Assembly (NCBI GenBank): GCA_964466965.1
Contig: CAYXPZ010000105.1
Location: 1-7,217, forward strand
Direction of reading: 5' to 3'
Source: Dichotomicrobium sp964466965
Lineage (GTDB): Bacteria; Pseudomonadota; Alphaproteobacteria; Rhizobiales; Rhodomicrobiaceae
DNA length: 7,217 nt
How positions within the stretch are numbered: position 1 is the stretch's first letter; each line of letters opens with the position of its first letter. The notes beneath the pieces are model-generated. The model searched no databases. It had not been told where the DNA came from and saw only the letters and a program-made list of their open reading frames with translations. This document shows, one piece after another, positions 1 to 6,560 of the stretch. Made by a program: the position numbers and the translations under genes.

Positions 1-55
<55 letters not shown>

Positions 56-432
56 GCCATTGCGATCCGAACGCAAGTCCACGGCGACGTTACGGATCAA
101 ACTTACTCGCACCGTCTCATGTAATACGATCCTGTTCGGATACCACCGCGGGCAGGCTTTGTCTATCAGGGCCCGGGGCTGCTGTCATGGGCACGTTCTT
201 TGCATATCCAGCTTTGAAAAGCGGCGCGCCAGAGCACAAATGCGACCGGAGCTAAGCAAGGATCGGGGAAACTGGTCGTCAAATCAAACAATTAGAGCAG
301 AGTTCCGGTTCAATCAGAGCGGATGCTGCGCTAAGTGTCGGCAAACCAGTGCTGTGCTAAGCTGTCGCAATAGACTTCGCAAGCGTGCCCCGGAGCGCCG
401 CGGCCTTGCCCGCGCAACTGGATTTTTCGCCC
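56..432. other. Intergenic region between divergent tRNA-Lys and the antiporter gene
   Basis: These 377 bases should hold the promoters of both the tRNA (minus) and the antiporter (plus), but I found no pair of hexamers close enough to consensus to call. A plus-strand frame is open through most of it. That frame begins inside the tRNA, is rich in Arg and Cys, shows no recognisable domain and ends inside the antiporter gene, so I do not treat it as a gene. The one structure seen is an imperfect inverted repeat at 64-98, a 10 bp stem with one bulged base, 8 bases upstream of the tRNA 5' end. Confidence 0.6.
64..98. repeat. Imperfect inverted repeat upstream of tRNA-Lys
   Basis: GATCCGAACG at 64-73 pairs with CGTTACGGATC at 88-98. 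This gives 10 base pairs with a single bulged A at 92 and a 14-base loop. It covers the stretch where the tRNA promoter would be expected on the minus strand. No T-run follows on either strand, so it is not a standard terminator. A protein-binding site or chance are both possible. Confidence 0.35.
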
Positions 433-2274
433 ATGGAAGCCACGAGCCTGCCGCAGCTTGCCATTTTTCTTGCTGTCGCCGCAATTGTCGCGCCGCTGGC
501 GCGCCGGCTCGGGATCGGCTCGGCGATCGGCTACATCTTCGCAGGCGTGCTGATCGGACCTTACGGCCTAGGGCTCGTCTATTCGCTCTATGAAGTGCAG
601 ACGATCCTGCACATCGCCGAATTCGGCGTTGTGCTGCTGTTGTTCCTGATCGGACTGGAGCTGCGCCCGCGCCGGTTCTGGGCCATGCGCCATGCAGTGT
701 TCGGTGTCGGCGCGGCGCAAGTGTTCGTAACCGCGGCTCTTCTCACCGCCGCGGGCCTGCTGCTGGGCCTGAGCACGGCAACAGCATTGTTCCTGGGCAT
801 CGCGCTGTCGCTGTCCTCGACAGCACTGGCATTGCAGGTGCTTGATGAAAAGGGCGAATTGCGGGCCCGTCACGGGCGTGTTGCGTTCTCCGTGTTGCTG
901 TTTCAGGACCTGGCCGCCATCCCGGCCATTGCTCTTGTGCCGCTGTTCGCTGCCGCGTCGCTGGCGCAGAGCGAGATGACGCCGCTCGACGCGGTCAAGC
1001 TGCTGGGCGCGCTGGCGGCGATCATCCTCGTGGGGCGGTTCGTCGTCGCGCGGCTCTACAGGCTGGTGGCGCTCACCGGCGTACGCGAGGCGACCACCGC
1101 GAGCGCCCTGCTCACGGTTGTGCTCGTCACCATGCTGATGGATTGGGTCGGCTTGTCCGCGGCGCTCGGGGCCTTCATCGCCGGCGCGCTGCTGGCCGAT
1201 TCGCAGTACCGGCACCAGATCGAAGCGGATATCGCACCGTTCAGCGGCCTGCTGCTCGGCCTGTTTTTCATGTCGATCGGGATGGCGCTCAACGTCTCTC
1301 TGCTCAATGACGAGCCCGCCAGCATTTTCGCGGTTGTCGCCGGGCTCCTCGCCATCAAGATCGCCGTCCTGTTCGCATTGGGGCGGATCTACGGGCTTGA
1401 GAATTCTGGCGCGCGGCGGCTCGCGCTGGCTGTCTCGCAGGGCGGCGAATTCGCCTTCGTGCTGCTGACAAACGCGGTTGCGCAGAACGTGATACGAGAG
1501 CCGTTGTCAGAATTCGTGACTGTGGTCGTGACCCTGTCGATGGTGGCCACACCCGTGCTGATGTTGCTCGACGACTGGGTGCGCTCAAAGGCGACGTCAG
1601 AACCCGCCGCCTTTGATGATATGCCCGAGGCGCAGGGCCACATCATTATTGCCGGCTTCGGCCGCTTCGGCCAGATCGTCGCGCGCATCCTGCGCGCCCG
1701 GCGCATCCCGTTCACAGCGCTCGACGCCAGCGTGGAGCAAGTCGACTTTGTCGCGCAGTACGGCAACAAGATCTATTACGGTGATGCCACCAACCCTGCC
1801 GTCCTGGAGGCGGCGCAGGTCGGCCAGGCGCGCGCAGTCGTGCTGGCGATCGACGATGCAGACGATTCCGTCAAAACAGCCTCCTTTCTACGGTCGCGTT
1901 ATCCGCATATCCCGATCTTTGCTCGTGCCCGGGACCGGCAACATGTCCACCGGCTCATGGATCTCGGCATTACGCGGATTTACAGAGAGACGTTCTACAC
2001 CGCGCTGCGGGTCTCTGGCGATGTCCTACAGGGTCTTGGCCTGGCGCCGCACGAGGCCAACGGTCTGATCGAGACCTTCCGCAAGCATGATGAAAAGCAT
2101 CTGTTTGACGACTACAAACACTTCACTGATGCCGAAAAGATGCGCATACGGGCCAGGCGACGGGCAGAGGAACTCGAAGAGCTGTTCACGCAAGATTTGG
2201 AGAACATGCGCGAGAAGGATCAACCTGGAGAAACCGAGCGCACCCGCCCCAGCGCCCGCACAGGCACGTCCTGA
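433..2274 (+). CDS. KefB/KefC-type monovalent cation:proton antiporter with TrkA-N domain (CPA2 family)
   Basis: Inner-membrane antiporter of 613 residues, expected to exchange K+ for H+. Residues 1 to about 385 form the hydrophobic Na+/H+-exchanger domain, with the family motif LLFQDLAAIP (Gln158-Asp159). HQIEADIAPF at 261-270 matches, from memory, the E. coli KefC regulatory loop HALESDIEPF, with its Glu and Asp kept. From about 402 a cytoplasmic TrkA-N Rossmann domain opens with GFGRFG (408-413). The tail is charged and helical (EELEELF). I chose ATG 433 because its N-terminus lines up with E. coli KefC without a gap up to the first GxGSxxGY motif. A GTG at 385 would add 16 residues, and neither start has a clear ribosome-binding site. 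KefC-type channels are held closed by glutathione and opened by glutathione adducts. No KefF/KefG-like partner gene lies in the window, so glutathione gating is inferred only. KefB versus KefC cannot be settled. Confidence 0.93.
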   Translation: MEATSLPQLAIFLAVAAIVAPLARRLGIGSAIGYIFAGVLIGPYGLGLVYSLYEVQTILHIAEFGVVLLLFLIGLELRPRRFWAMRHAVFGVGAAQVFVTAALLTAAGLLLGLSTATALFLGIALSLSSTALALQVLDEKGELRARHGRVAFSVLLFQDLAAIPAIALVPLFAAASLAQSEMTPLDAVKLLGALAAIILVGRFVVARLYRLVALTGVREATTASALLTVVLVTMLMDWVGLSAALGAFIAGALLADSQYRHQIEADIAPFSGLLLGLFFMSIGMALNVSLLNDEPASIFAVVAGLLAIKIAVLFALGRIYGLENSGARRLALAVSQGGEFAFVLLTNAVAQNVIREPLSEFVTVVVTLSMVATPVLMLLDDWVRSKATSEPAAFDDMPEAQGHIIIAGFGRFGQIVARILRARRIPFTALDASVEQVDFVAQYGNKIYYGDATNPAVLEAAQVGQARAVVLAIDDADDSVKTASFLRSRYPHIPIFARARDRQHVHRLMDLGITRIYRETFYTALRVSGDVLQGLGLAPHEANGLIETFRKHDEKHLFDDYKHFTDAEKMRIRARRRAEELEELFTQDLENMREKDQPGETERTRPSARTGTS

Positions 2275-2285
2275 GCGCCTGCCAT

Positions 2286-2315
2286 CTGTCACCGATCGCG
2301 CGAGATTGCTATACC
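2286..2315 (+). promoter_or_regulatory. Weak candidate promoter upstream of folP
   Basis: CTGTCA (2286-2291) and TATACC (2310-2315) are separated by 18 bases, each matching four of six bases of the sigma-70 consensus. The site lies in the 107-base gap between the antiporter gene and folP. The gap is long enough for folP to have its own promoter, but the match is poor and read-through from the antiporter gene is equally possible. Confidence 0.25.
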
Positions 2316-2367
2316 GCGTTGCGGTGGCTTGCCCTGGCGACGCCGGACAGGCGCATGAACAAATTTC

Positions 2368-2373
2368 GAGGGG
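2368..2373 (+). promoter_or_regulatory. Ribosome-binding site deciding the TTG start of folP
   Basis: GAGGGG lies 8 bases before the TTG at 2382, a normal Shine-Dalgarno distance. The folP frame has a TGA at 2376-2378, so TTG 2382 is the furthest-upstream start this frame allows. An ATG at 2375 is out of frame with folP. Confidence 0.65.
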
Positions 2374-2381
2374 TATGAGCA

Positions 2382-3461
2382 TTGTCAGACAGTCTGTACA
2401 TCAAACCGCTGGGGATCATTTTCGCGAACCAGGCCACAGAGGCGATCAAAGCCGGGCTTGCGCTGCCGCTCGCGGGGTCGTCAGCGGCCTTCACCATGGC
2501 GGAGCTGATTGAAGGCCGTCCAGGCCAGAGCAAGTCGGTTATCGCGCGTGCGGGCACACTGCAGGCCATGGAGGAGCCAGCCATCGCGGAGCGTTTGGCC
2601 AGTTTGAGCGAAGCACGACCCGATTTTGCCGGCATCGCCGTAAATCGTCCCCGGCTCATGGGGATTTTGAATGTCACGCCGGACAGCTTTTCAGACGGCG
2701 GCGATTTTGCTGAGGCGGTGACGGCGGTGGCGCAGGCGCGGCGGCTCGCAGAGGCCGGCGCAGATTTTGTCGATGTTGGCGGCGAGTCGACGCGCCCTGG
2801 CTCTGAGCCGGTTTCGCTGGGTGACGAGCGCGCTCGGGTCATGCCGGTGATCGAAGCCCTGCAGGGGCTTGGCGCTCCGGTTTCGATCGACACGCGCAAG
2901 GCGGCGATCATGACCGAGGCGGCGGCAAAGGGGGCGGCCATCATCAATGATGTCTCCGGCCTGACGCATGACCCGCAAGCGCTTGGCGCTGCGGCCGCGA
3001 CTGGTTTGCCGGTCATCCTGATGCATGCGCTGGGCGACCCGAAGACGATGCAGGACGCCCCGCGCTATGACGACGTGCTGCTGGAGGTTTATGACTTTCT
3101 CGCCGCGCGCATCGACGCGGCCGTCGCCGCCGGCATTCCGAAAGAGCATATCGCTGTTGACCCCGGCATCGGCTTCGGCAAGACGCTGGAGCACAACCTG
3201 ACCCTGTTGAACGGGCTCAGCCTGTTCCACGGCCTCGGCGTGCCGGTCCTCGTCGGCGCGTCGCGCAAGCGCTTCATCGGCACGCTTGATGACGAGCCGG
3301 AGGCCAAGAAGCGCGTGCCCGGCAGCATCGCCGCGGCCATCGTCGCGGCCAGCCAGGGGGTGCAGATCCTGCGCGTGCATGACGTGCGCGAGACGCGCCA
3401 GGCGCTGCGCGTGTGGCTCTCGGCAACGGGATGCGGCGATTCGAAAGCCGCTGATGGATAA
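2382..3461 (+). CDS. folP: Dihydropteroate synthase
   Basis: Cytoplasmic enzyme that joins p-aminobenzoate to 6-hydroxymethyl-dihydropterin diphosphate, giving dihydropteroate in folate synthesis. It is the sulfonamide target. The TIM-barrel begins near residue 92 and carries the family motifs in order: MGILNVTPDSFSDGG (93-107), GGESTRPGSEPV (133-144), SIDTRK (168-173), NDVSG (189-193), MHALGDPKTMQ (214-224), DPGIGFGKT (260-268), GASRKRFIG (292-300) and RVHD (331-334). At 359 residues it is longer than the roughly 280 of E. coli FolP. The excess is an N-terminal stretch of about 90 residues beginning YIKPLG, which resembles extensions I recall on alphaproteobacterial FolP. It starts at TTG, backed by the Shine-Dalgarno and by an in-frame stop just upstream. 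glmM follows after 120 bases, a common pairing in proteobacteria. Confidence 0.96.
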   Translation: MSDSLYIKPLGIIFANQATEAIKAGLALPLAGSSAAFTMAELIEGRPGQSKSVIARAGTLQAMEEPAIAERLASLSEARPDFAGIAVNRPRLMGILNVTPDSFSDGGDFAEAVTAVAQARRLAEAGADFVDVGGESTRPGSEPVSLGDERARVMPVIEALQGLGAPVSIDTRKAAIMTEAAAKGAAIINDVSGLTHDPQALGAAAATGLPVILMHALGDPKTMQDAPRYDDVLLEVYDFLAARIDAAVAAGIPKEHIAVDPGIGFGKTLEHNLTLLNGLSLFHGLGVPVLVGASRKRFIGTLDDEPEAKKRVPGSIAAAIVAASQGVQILRVHDVRETRQALRVWLSATGCGDSKAADG

Positions 3462-3517
3462 GGCGGCTGAAAAATGCTGCAACAGAACGTGTCTCACGCA
3501 GCTCTGAATTGCCGGAT

Positions 3518-3544
3518 TTGGCGCTATACTTGAAACAATATAAA
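3518..3544 (+). promoter_or_regulatory. Candidate promoter for glmM
   Basis: The 120-base gap between folP and glmM contains TATACT at 3525-3530, five of six matches to a -10 box but with no good -35 at 16-18 bases. It also contains TTGGCG (3518-3523) with TATAAA (3539-3544) at a short 15-base spacing. This AT-richer patch lies some 40-60 bases before the glmM start. It could give glmM independent expression in addition to read-through from folP. Confidence 0.35.
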
Positions 3545-3581
3545 GACAACGCAGCGCAAGCGCTTTGGGGTATGAGAGACA

Positions 3582-4925
3582 ATGGGCACGTATTTCGGCA
3601 CCGACGGCATCCGGGGCAAAGCCAACGACCGGCCGATGACCGCCGACACGGCGCTGAAGGTCGGCATGGCGGCGGGGCACCTGTTCACCAACAGCGAGCG
3701 GCGGCACCGCGTCGTCATCGGCAAGGACACGCGGCTGTCCGGCTACATGATCGAGTCGGCGCTGACGGCGGGGTTCACCTCCGTCGGCATGGACGTGTTC
3801 CTGCTCGGCCCGATTCCGACGCCGGCGGTGGCGATGCTGACGCGCTCGCTGCGCGCCGATCTCGGCGTGATGATCTCGGCCTCGCACAACCCCTATCACG
3901 ATAACGGCATCAAACTGTTCGGCCCGGACAGCTACAAGCTGTGCGACGAGAAGGAAGCGCAGATCGAAGAGCTGATCGAAAACGGCGGCGTCGAGTTGCT
4001 CGCGTCTTCGGACCGGATTGGCCGGGCCCGGCGCATCGACGGTGTGCATGACCGCTATATCGAGTACGCCAAACGTACGCTCGACCGCACGGTGAGCCTG
4101 ACGGGGAAAAAGGTGGTCATCGACGCAGCGCACGGCGCCGCGTACAAAGTTGCGCCGCTGGCGCTGTGGGAACTGGGCGCGGAGGTTGTCCAGATTGGCG
4201 TGCAACCCGATGGCTTAAACATTAACGAGCATTGCGGCTCGACCCACCCGGAAGCGCTTTGCATGATGGTCAAGAAGCACGAGGCCGATATCGGGATAGC
4301 GCTGGATGGCGATGCCGACCGCGTGCTCATTGCCGATGAACAGGGCCAGCTCGTCGACGGCGACCAGATCCTCGCGCTGATCGCGGAGACATGGCGCGAC
4401 AGCGATCGCCTCCGGGGCGACGGCATCGTGGCGACGGTGATGTCCAATCTCGGGCTGGAGCGTTATCTGAAGGCGCGCGGTCTGAGCCTGGAGCGGACCC
4501 CTGTCGGCGATCGTCACGTGGTCGAACAGCTCCGTCAACGCGGCTGGAACCTAGGCGGAGAACAGTCCGGGCATATTATTCTGTCGGACTACACGACCAC
4601 GGGCGACGGGCTTGTCACCGCACTGCAGGTGCTCTCGGTCGTGGTCGACAAGGGCGCGCCGGTCAGTGAGGTCTGCCACCGCTTTGACCGGGTGCCGCAG
4701 TTTCTGGAGAATGTCCGGTATAGCGGCGGCGCGCCGCTTGAGGACATCGGTGTCAAGCAGGTGATCGAACGGAGCCGCCAGCGTCTTGGCGATGCCGGCC
4801 GGCTGCTGATCCGCGCGTCAGGGACCGAGCCGGTGATCCGCGTCATGGGCGAAGGCGACGACAGCCACCTCGTCCGGGCGGCGATGGGCGAGGTCGTCGA
4901 TGCGCTGCGCGCCGCATCGGCCTGA
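3582..4925 (+). CDS. glmM: Phosphoglucosamine mutase
   Basis: Cytoplasmic enzyme that converts glucosamine-6-phosphate to glucosamine-1-phosphate, on the route to UDP-GlcNAc for peptidoglycan and lipopolysaccharide. At 447 residues it has the usual family length and all four functional loops of the alpha-D-phosphohexomutase fold. These are the phosphoserine loop ISASHNP (98-104, phosphorylated Ser101), the Mg2+-binding DGDADR (242-247), the sugar-binding GGEQSGH (325-331) and the phosphate-binding RASGTEP (411-417). The N-terminus GTYFGTDGIRG is typical of GlmM and distinguishes it from ManB/Pgm-type mutases. ATG 3582 gives this conserved start. GAGAG at 3574-3578 is somewhat close for a Shine-Dalgarno, and GGGG lies further up at 3567-3570. 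The gene converges with the membrane-protein gene on the other strand, 49 bases beyond the stop. Confidence 0.97.
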   Translation: MGTYFGTDGIRGKANDRPMTADTALKVGMAAGHLFTNSERRHRVVIGKDTRLSGYMIESALTAGFTSVGMDVFLLGPIPTPAVAMLTRSLRADLGVMISASHNPYHDNGIKLFGPDSYKLCDEKEAQIEELIENGGVELLASSDRIGRARRIDGVHDRYIEYAKRTLDRTVSLTGKKVVIDAAHGAAYKVAPLALWELGAEVVQIGVQPDGLNINEHCGSTHPEALCMMVKKHEADIGIALDGDADRVLIADEQGQLVDGDQILALIAETWRDSDRLRGDGIVATVMSNLGLERYLKARGLSLERTPVGDRHVVEQLRQRGWNLGGEQSGHIILSDYTTTGDGLVTALQVLSVVVDKGAPVSEVCHRFDRVPQFLENVRYSGGAPLEDIGVKQVIERSRQRLGDAGRLLIRASGTEPVIRVMGEGDDSHLVRAAMGEVVDALRAASA

Positions 4926-4946
4926 GCGCGGGCGGTTGCCACGCGC
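4926..4946. terminator. GC-rich hairpin between convergent genes, possible terminator without a T-run
   Basis: GCGCGGGC (4926-4933) pairs with GCCACGCGC (4938-4946), giving an 8 bp stem with one bulged A at 4941 and a GGTT loop. It starts directly after the glmM stop and also lies downstream of the minus-strand membrane gene. Neither strand has the T-run of an intrinsic terminator, so any terminating effect is uncertain. Confidence 0.3.
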
Positions 4947-4974
4947 AAACATCGCCGCCGCCGGATGGTGGACG

Positions 4975-5406
4975 CTATTCCAGCCCCGACTCGCCAAGAT
5001 AACGCCGGCTCAACCGGATCATCAGCGTGAGGTTCACCACGATGTCGAACATTATCGCAACGAGCGCGGCAATGCCGAAATAGAACTGGAAGTATGTGAA
5101 TTCCAGATCGCCGCCGATATACTCAAAGAAGGCGAACAACAACGGGATCAGTGGAATAATCGAGAAAATTGCGTCCGTCGCCATCGCGAGCGAATTCGGC
5201 ACACCGGTAAGCGCAATTCCACCGGATTGTATCCACAGATACGCGAGCAAAAGAATGGCCGCCATAAATGAATAGAATATTCCGTCTTCCGTCGTGGTAA
5301 TGTCAGGACCGGACCCAACAAAAAAGAATATGATAATGACAGATGCCATGATGATTGCGGAAAGCTCCCGCAAGACATGACCAACAAGGCTCAATACGCG
5401 GGTCAT
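4975..5406 (-). CDS. Small integral membrane protein of unknown function, four predicted membrane segments
   Basis: I do not recognise this 143-residue protein. Four hydrophobic stretches suggest membrane helices at about 14-31, 43-60, 74-95 and 103-131. The first is preceded by a short segment with a few charges (MTRVLSLVGHVLREL), the first loop is acidic (DITTTEDG), and the C-terminus is polar with several arginines (RLSRRYLGESGLE). The longer frame would begin at 5514. I prefer ATG 5406 because AGGAG lies exactly 8 bases upstream, and the extra residues are hydrophilic and look non-coding. A hand count gives about 50% GC, clearly below glmM, though genes for hydrophobic proteins often run lower. 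A perfect 16-base palindrome lies 39 bases upstream of the start. The primase gene ends 225 bases upstream in the same direction, so a shared transcript is possible but not suggested by the spacing. The opposite-strand frame is hydrophilic and lacks domains. Confidence 0.8.
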   Translation of the reverse strand: MTRVLSLVGHVLRELSAIIMASVIIIFFFVGSGPDITTTEDGIFYSFMAAILLLAYLWIQSGGIALTGVPNSLAMATDAIFSIIPLIPLLFAFFEYIGGDLEFTYFQFYFGIAALVAIMFDIVVNLTLMIRLSRRYLGESGLE

Positions 5407-5414
5407 AGATCGAT

Positions 5415-5419
5415 CTCCT
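5415..5419 (-). promoter_or_regulatory. Ribosome-binding site fixing the start of the membrane protein
   Basis: On the minus strand AGGAG stands 8 bases before ATG 5406. This favours the 143-residue product over an upstream start at 5514 in the same frame. Confidence 0.75.
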
Positions 5420-5445
5420 AGTCCTGCTTGCGCCGTCGCTAACTT

Positions 5446-5461
5446 TTTCCGGTACCGGAAA
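5446..5461. promoter_or_regulatory. Perfect 16-base palindrome, candidate operator of the membrane-protein gene
   Basis: TTTCCGGTACCGGAAA is identical on both strands, with its centre between 5453 and 5454. It lies 39 bases upstream of the start codon of the membrane gene, where a repressor or activator dimer could control transcription. A further copy of the half-word CCGGAAA occurs at 5574-5580. With no unpaired loop it is better suited to a dimeric DNA-binding protein than to an RNA hairpin. The binding protein is unknown and no regulator gene lies nearby. Confidence 0.45.
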
Positions 5462-5631
5462 TATGAGGATGAAACGCCATTGGCGCGGGTTCGCCAGCGT
5501 GCCCCAGTGCGCATTGCATGCTACGTTAGCAAGCGCCTGACAAGCATTAAAAAACGACATTTCACGGGCTGAACCGGAAACGTACTTAATGTGCGGGAAC
5601 GACAGCCTTGCTGCCTCAACCGGGACGCCGG

Positions 5632-6378
5632 TCAGTTGCTTTCGCTGCGCACACGATGGAAAATCTGGTCGAGCGCGTCGGCGCTTAGCGGAGGACTGCA
5701 GCGGGTCTGGTTCCAGGCCCCGATCAATTCGCGGCTGAGGTTTTCCTGCACCCCGATCCAATCAAGGTAGCGCAAGATGGAGATAATCCTGTTGGTCCGG
5801 TGTTCTTCGGTCACCGTTTCCCCGATCAGGCTGTCCCAGTCGAGCTTTTCGACCGCCCCGCGCTGCCATATCCATTGCGGTGCAGGTGCCAGGTTCATCT
5901 GCAGGGGAGAGCATCCCTCTTTCCACAGGTAACGCCCGCCCGAAGGATGGATCGAGGGCGGTACAATCACGCCGCCGCCATCCGCGCGGAGTTCAATACC
6001 CTCGGCGAGACTGATCCAGGTGGGAACAGAACCTCCAGGGTGACTGAAATAATAGTGAGAACCGCCGTCTCCCGTCACCCCCTCCACCGTTTTCGGCAGC
6101 GGACCATGCGCGGCAATAAGCTCTTGCAGTGCTTGATCGCCGCCACGGTTCGGGTCAACGTCAAGCACGATGATCCCGGAGACGGCTCCGGTAATCACTG
6201 CCACATTCGCGCGCGGGGATTGGTTAAACCAATATTTGATCTGTATTTCACTTGGCAAATCATCCTGATACTGATGCCAGTGCACCAGCGGCGCCTTGCC
6301 TTTTTCTGCTGCGGGTATGACAGCCCACCCCAGACCTCGGTAGCGGAGCGCCGCGTCCAGGTTCGATAACTCAGCCAT
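5632..6378 (-). CDS. Stand-alone primase-polymerase (bifunctional DNA primase/polymerase, prim-pol domain)
   Basis: A 248-residue protein of the archaeo-eukaryotic primase superfamily, whose members make primers and/or extend DNA, typically in plasmids, phages and integrated elements. Near the N-terminus GWAVIPAAEKGKAP (17-30) matches the usual opening of the domain. The metal-binding pair is in VLDVDP (Asp73, Asp75), the catalytic histidine in GSHYYF (His108), and the third acidic residue in ELRADGG (Asp133). The nucleotide-binding PPSIHPSGGRY (140-150) follows. All key residues appear intact. Residues of about 190-246 resemble the small helical PriCT-1 domain that often follows prim-pol. 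No helicase or ATPase domain is attached and none is encoded nearby, unlike plasmid replication primases. ATG 6378 gives the expected N-terminus, but its ribosome-binding site is weak. GC is somewhat below the neighbouring core genes, consistent with acquisition. Its present cellular role is unknown. Confidence 0.88.
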   Translation of the reverse strand: MAELSNLDAALRYRGLGWAVIPAAEKGKAPLVHWHQYQDDLPSEIQIKYWFNQSPRANVAVITGAVSGIIVLDVDPNRGGDQALQELIAAHGPLPKTVEGVTGDGGSHYYFSHPGGSVPTWISLAEGIELRADGGGVIVPPSIHPSGGRYLWKEGCSPLQMNLAPAPQWIWQRGAVEKLDWDSLIGETVTEEHRTNRIISILRYLDWIGVQENLSRELIGAWNQTRCSPPLSADALDQIFHRVRSESN

Positions 6379-6514
6379 GTATGCAAAAACTCTTGAGATC
6401 TTAAATTCGGATTACGGTAACTTTTTAAGATACCCGCTCGGCCTAAGATGGGTCAATGGATTGCTTTGATGGAGCAGGAGACCGCCGCAGCCGCGACCGC
6501 CCAACTGGCAAGAG

Positions 6515-6549
6515 CGTAAAAGGAATGGCCGGCTCACAAGACCGCCATT
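6515..6549 (-). terminator. Probable intrinsic terminator of ilvN
   Basis: Read on the minus strand, AATGGCGG (6549-6542) pairs with CCGGCCATT (6532-6524), giving 8 base pairs with one bulged G and a 9-base loop. The stem is followed by CCTTTTAC. It starts 12 bases past the ilvN stop codon and lies well before the primase start. The T-run is short, so termination may be partial. It argues that ilvN and the primase gene are separate transcription units. Confidence 0.45.
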
Positions 6550-6560
6550 GGCGCGCCGCC

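Noticed and set aside
3433..3468. Two overlapping small hairpins around the folP stop codon (GCGGC/GCCGC and AGCCGC/GCGGCT)
   Set aside because: The stems are only 5-6 base pairs, mutually exclusive, lie partly inside the coding end, and are followed by A-rich rather than T-rich sequence, so they do not make a terminator.
2691..4205. Long 504-residue minus-strand frame
   Set aside because: It runs antisense through folP and glmM, is packed with Arg, His and Gln as expected of the complement of GC-rich coding DNA, and shows no domain.
4900..5271. 123-residue plus-strand frame opposite the membrane protein
   Set aside because: It overlaps the end of glmM, is hydrophilic and without a domain. 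The minus strand has a good ribosome-binding site and four hydrophobic segments.
5549..5578. T-run on the minus strand downstream of the primase gene, considered as a terminator
   Set aside because: The run of six T is real, but only a 4-base-pair stem (TTCA/TGAA) precedes it, with a 6-base gap, which is too weak to call.
5800..6369. 189-residue plus-strand frame opposite the primase
   Set aside because: The minus-strand frame has a complete prim-pol motif set, while this one has no recognisable feature.
6398..6428. TAAGAT with an AT-rich upstream patch on the minus strand, considered as a promoter of the primase gene
   Set aside because: The -10-like word is acceptable, but no -35-like hexamer lies at 16-18 bases. 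AT-richness alone is not enough.
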